From assembly GCA_000512085.1 (NCBI GenBank), contig ASPP01020097.1:1-26238 (forward strand): DNA of 26,238 nt, in the 5' to 3' direction. Origin of the DNA: Reticulomyxa filosa (taxonomy: Eukaryota > Foraminifera > Reticulomyxidae). Shown piece by piece: positions 22,579 through 26,238 of the stretch (within the stretch, counting starts at the first letter, position 1; each line of letters starts with the position of its first letter). The notes under the pieces were generated by a model. The model saw only the letters and a program-made list of their open reading frames with translations, was not told where the DNA came from and ran no database searches. The translations under genes and the position numbers were made by a program.

Positions 22579-22992
22579 TGAAAGATTTTAAAATTTCGAT
22601 TAAAAAATTGTGTTAAGTTTTTGGACAAAAAGACCAAGCAAGTTCAAGAAGGTGCTCGATTCAATAAACGCCGAAAGAAAGGAGCCTTAACATGATGGGT
22701 GCTGGCAAGATTTGGTCGTTTGTATTGGAAAGAATGAGTGACAGACAAAAACAATAAGAGTTATTCCTTCAATTTAACCAAAATTAAGCAAGTCTTGGCC
22801 GGAAAAGTGACACGTGCGTTACAAGAAGCAAAAGATGCTCATGATATAGCGGAAGTTGCAAATTAATGGGTCAACCACCCAAAAGGGTATGTTCGACATT
22901 ACGAACGACAAGATGGAAAAGAGGGAGGACGAGAAAAAAGCAAGCAGCGACCACAAACATGTGCAACAGATGATGACACAGAAGAGGATTAA
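22579..22992 (+). pseudogene. stop-interrupted reading frame, possible decayed gene
   Basis: A single frame from ATG 22579 to TAA 22990-22992 reads protein-like segments separated by four in-frame stops (TAA 22615, TGA 22693, TGA 22735, TAA 22864). Segments include QEGARFNKRRKKGALT, WVLARFGRLYWKE, KIKQVLAGKVTRALQEAK, DAHDIAEVAN and WVNHPKGYVRHYERQDG. The last two open stretches are about 42 and 41 codons, and base composition is less AT-rich than the flanks. I do not recognise the family. It could be a decayed gene, a retroelement fragment, or exons whose introns I cannot place. Confidence 0.35.
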
Positions 22993-23718
22993 ACAAATCC
23001 ATTATCTTTCTGTTTATTTGTTGATTTGTCTTTTTCACCGTTGTGAAGATTTGTTTTTTTGACCATTGTACGTTGTCGAAATATATTGTGGACTGTTACT
23101 TCTGAATAAATCATCAGATTAAGGTCAAAATGAATGCACTTTTATTTTTTCATTATCTCCATTAAAAAAAATAAGCACAAAAATCTTGTAATAATAGTAT
23201 TTTTAATTTGGAAAAAAAAATAATCTGATCAGACCAAAACTGGATGTCCTCCAGGCCTCCACCAGCGGCCAGACAGTGACCAGGTAATGCATACAATTCA
23301 TGAATCACAATTCTTTTTTTCAATTGTTCAGTTTTTTTTTGCAAAAAAAGGCAGTTAAAGTATTCTGTCACGCTTACATTCATTTGCTTATTATCTTGAA
23401 TTTTTCCAAAGAAATTGTTTAAATATATATTTCTTGTGTACCACTTTGCCTGTATTCTTGACTGAGGACACAATCATTCGTTTAAAAATATTGACGAAAC
23501 TTGAATATTTGCAATGAAAGTATATTCAACTAAAAATTGATTACTAAAAATTTAAATAAAATTATTAAAGAATGTTTCAAATTTTCTTTTCACAAGTATT
23601 AAATGTGTTTTAAACACAAAACTTTTGAGCAGACTGAAGAATGCTTGCTGTATTATTCACATATTTATTTATCTACGCAATTCGTGACAAAGTGAAACTT
23701 TATCGTATGAAATTGAAG
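22993..23718. other. gene-poor stretch with one GC-richer patch
   Basis: No supported gene. Most of it is AT-rich. A patch at about 23240-23290 (CTGGATGTCCTCCAGG... to GTGACCAGG) is clearly richer in G+C and contains a small CTGGA/TCCAG hairpin. Both strands are open across it, but neither can be tied to a known protein or RNA. Confidence 0.5.
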
Positions 23719-24020
23719 CTATTCAACAAAACCTTTCTTAAGCATTTCTAGATATTGAACATGTTTTGGGGGACTTGTCTCGTTCCCTTTTCATTGTAGC
23801 AAAAAACTTACCTCTTTGTGAGGTTCTCAATAACATAACCACTTGAGTCCCGTTTTTTATTTGAAAATTTTGCAAATGCTTTGTAGGAAAAAAAAAAGCA
23901 GCAAAAGCTTCAGTCTCAAAAAACAGTAAACGTAAAACAAAAGTATCAAACTTACAAACAAGCACCCAATCAAAAAATCTTACCAGCAAAAAAAAACGAA
24001 TTGTGATAAAGATACCTGGT
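23719..24020 (-). CDS. small unrecognised protein gene with a 25-bp intron (5' end unresolved)
   Basis: Minus-strand exons with matched phases: upstream exon ending at 23956, 23878-23812, and 23786-23719 (stop TAG). They join as LIGCLF|KHLQNFQIKNGTQVVMLL then RTSQRG|NETSPPKHVQYLEMLKKGFVE. The middle intron (23879-23955) is 77 bp with donor GTAAGT. The second (23787-23811) is 25 bp, GTAAGT to AAAAG. Unspliced reading through the short intron ends soon in another frame with poorer sequence. The first exon could start near 24020, but no credible ATG in frame was found. No family recognised. It is divergent from the zinc-finger gene, leaving roughly 70 bp between them. Confidence 0.5.
23787..23811 (-). 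other. candidate 25-bp intron
   Basis: Minus strand GTAAGTTTTTTGC to ATGAAAAG, phase 1 on both sides. Removal gives a natural C-terminal sequence ending KKGFVE. The donor is a full consensus GTAAGT. Confidence 0.5.
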
Positions 24021-24090
24021 TAAGTATTATTTTGTTGTTGAGATACCTATTTCATAAGCAAATAAATTTATACTCGGTACACCAAAAAAT

Positions 24091-26238
24091 ATGTATAAAG
24101 ACCTCCGCTTGAAATGTCCTCGATGTCCAAAAGTATTTGGAAGTCAAAAGGAGGTCTGCAGGCATTTGAGGCTGCATCCCAATCCAAGACGATGCACCTA
24201 CTGTGATCATGTTGTTAAGTAATCAATAAACAACATATTTGTTCTCAAAAAGTAAACCTTTTGAACAAAACGACAGGCTATTACAGAACAAAATTTAATC
24301 AAACACGTACGTATTCATACTGGAGAAAGGCCTTACGCATGCCCAGAGCCTGGATGTGTATGGGCCTTCAAACAAAAGGGAGACTTGCTATCACACATCG
24401 AAAATGGGACTCATGGAGGAGTTAAGCTTTTGATGTTATTTTGATTGGTTTGAACTCTATTACAATTTCACTCAATCAATTTTTTTTCTTTCTATCCTTG
24501 CACAAGGTAAGGTATTTTTTCAAGGTGTTACTGTTCGATAAACTCTGTACAAAACATAGAAATCAAAGAATCACAAAAAACCTCCGAAGGAGAAGTTTTG
24601 TAATGGTATGACAAGCCTTCCAGAGATTATTTGTTCACAAGATGAAAGAGAGATTGAATCTGTATCAAGTGTCAGTGTAAGTGAAAAAATAGCTACCTTT
24701 ATTTAATGCTATGGCATTTCAATGTAAAAGATGCCTTGTGATTATTGAGAAACACAAAAATAAAAAAATAAAAAAAAGGATAGTACTCACAATGATTCCC
24801 AAATGGACAAAAGAGTTAACAAAAATAAAAGAATCAAACGTCAGAGAAAACATATTGCTGAGAGCAGTGAAGAAATCTGGGAAGACACGATTCAAGAAAC
24901 GGGTTGCACAAAAAAAAAAAGCAAAGAAGAGACTATTGACCAAGAATTTATCAAAACTACATTACCAATAGGAATTGAAGATGATAATACAAATTATACG
25001 ACTTTGAATGCGTCACTTAATTGTAATAAGAAAAAATCATCGTTATGTTATTTACTTTTTTTTTTTTTGTGTGTGCACATATAATTGACAGATCCTTACA
25101 TTATGGAAAAAAATACAGATCGAGTTTCGCTTCTCAATTGTCTGCGCATTCTCATGAAATGGATGGCAATCATGAGAAAAGTCCTGTTGTCTGTAATGTA
25201 TCAATGAGTATCGATGATCAAATATTTGCCTGCAGTGCACCACAATGTGGCAATACTTTCACAACTGAAGCCAGATTAAAGAAACATTATGAATCGGAAC
25301 ATCCAACAGTTAGCATCTTTTCGTATTACACTTTGCTTATTTAAATGATTGTTGTAATGTATCGACTTGTAGGGTATCTACGAGTGTCCGTATTGCAAGA
25401 AATGTTTTAAAAAGCAGGCCACGACACTAAATCATTTGAAAGAAGTGCACGACGCAAATGAAAATTATATTCCAGGAAAATCATTTTCAGAATTAAATCG
25501 CGTTGCTAATGTATGTTGTTTTTTGCAATCAAATTGGCCAATGCAGTTCATGTTCTCACACAGTTGGCGGATTCATGCTTGGATACCATAGATTCCATTT
25601 TCGCTGCGGTCAAGGAGGCGCAAAGCAGCTGCACATATCGTTAACGTTAAATTTAAGTTGCCATCGGTACGTTTAATGCTTGTCTTTATACGTCATTATA
25701 TTGCCAACAGTGAAATGATATTTTTGTTAGATGTTTAAAAAAAAAAAAATGAAAATGGTATGTCAATGTGCTTTTAAAATATATGAACACGAGCCCTGCA
25801 CTCCTTTATTCCCTTACGAGGCTGTGACGTCAACAATGGATGATAAACAAAGCAATTGCACGGAAAGATTGCAAAGTAGTGACGAAAAAATAGAAAGACC
25901 TAGAAAAAGACGAAGATTCAACAAATATCAGAAATCAAACAATATGATAGTCGAAAATATCAAATCTGAAAGTGAAATTCCGCCTCCTATTTTTGACTTA
26001 ACTCTAACAAAGTCAGTATTTCCCCAACATGTTATTCCTGCACAAGAAATGCATCCCCCAATCTTTTGGATCCAAACCAACAATATAATTCCAGACAATA
26101 TTTCGGCAACTTTACTGCCAAAAACTGTGTTCTCCACAGCTGCTGCATTTGAATGCTCCATCGATAATAAGCAAATCTTTGGCTGTATGCCAAGTGGATT
26201 GACTCTACAGCCAACTGTTGGTATGTTTTGAAATATAT
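24091..26238 (+). CDS. multi-finger C2H2 zinc-finger protein (3' end beyond window)
   Basis: Probable nuclear DNA- or RNA-binding protein. Exons: 24091-24213, 24277-24420, 24560-24676, 24779 to about 25046, about 25092-25308, 25373-25510, 25592-25666, 25731-26220 and on. Fingers: [44 protein letters not shown], the linker [56 protein letters not shown] and [22 protein letters not shown]. Two CxxxxC fingers and the TGERP linker resemble TFIIIA-type arrays, but that identity is not proven. Basic patches RSRRRK and RPRKRRR suggest nuclear import. The join around 25047-25113 needs either another splice choice or one extra A in the A7 run at 25107-25113. The window ends just after donor GTATGT at 26221, so the gene continues. 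Confidence 0.8.

Noticed and set aside
22579-22992. Stop codon reassignment
   Set aside because: TAA, TGA and TAG each terminate other genes in the window, so the standard code is in use.
24711-24778. Lys-rich frame through the A-runs as part of the zinc-finger gene
   Set aside because: Stops occur in the needed frame; it is better explained as an A-rich 3' end of the 24677-24778 intron.

Overview
The window is nuclear DNA from an AT-rich, intron-dense, unicellular-looking eukaryote. Genes are split by many short GT-AG introns (mostly 63-170 bp, T-rich or A-rich, often carrying TATGTATA-like stretches). Coding sequence is rich in Asn/Gln/Ser/Lys low-complexity tracts, the standard stop codons are all used, and the conserved genes (ribosomal protein eS6, a GBF1/GNOM-class ARF-GEF, an SDP1-type lipase) are plainly eukaryotic. 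A tyrosine-signalling type SH2 domain plus poly-N tracts and T-rich introns would fit a rhizarian such as the foraminiferan Reticulomyxa; that placement is inference only. No operon, CRISPR array, tRNA, rRNA or intact mobile element was seen.

Layout. (1) 1-3980, plus strand: a multidomain gene whose 5' end lies outside or is unresolved at the left edge. It reads, in order, a CHAT-like (caspase-fold) segment, a STAND/NB-ARC-like NTPase, a long low-complexity linker, and a STAT-like linker followed by an SH2 domain. This is the most interesting object in the window. (2) 4224-6637, plus: a six-exon gene of unknown function. (3) 7406-11412, plus: an eleven-exon patatin-type triacylglycerol lipase of the SDP1/TGL3-4-5 class, convergent with (4) 11518-13360, minus: a G-patch plus C2H2 zinc-finger protein, likely an RNA-processing factor. 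(5) 13784-14911, minus: ribosomal protein eS6, whose first exon is only six bases long. (6) 15303-21573, minus: a GBF1/GNOM-type Sec7 ARF-GEF of about 1960 residues. (7) 21574-23718: an AT-rich gene-poor stretch holding one stop-interrupted reading frame. (8) 23719 to about 24020, minus: a small unrecognised gene with a 25-bp intron, divergent from (9) 24091 to beyond 26238, plus: a multi-finger C2H2 protein cut by the right edge.

Exons were assigned by requiring GT-AG ends, matching intron phase on both sides, and continuity of recognisable protein families. For the first gene, exons from 265 to the stop sum to 3060 bases, exactly divisible by three.

Two features run across genes. Several conserved frames are broken by a single base at A/T homopolymers (eS6, ARF-GEF, lipase, G-patch gene, probably the last zinc-finger gene); some need one base more and some one less, which looks more like homopolymer length error than directed biology. 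A few introns are very short (25, 26 and 34 bp). The genes do not form one pathway: they span signalling (1), lipid breakdown (3), RNA processing and transcription (4, 9), translation (5) and Golgi traffic (6).
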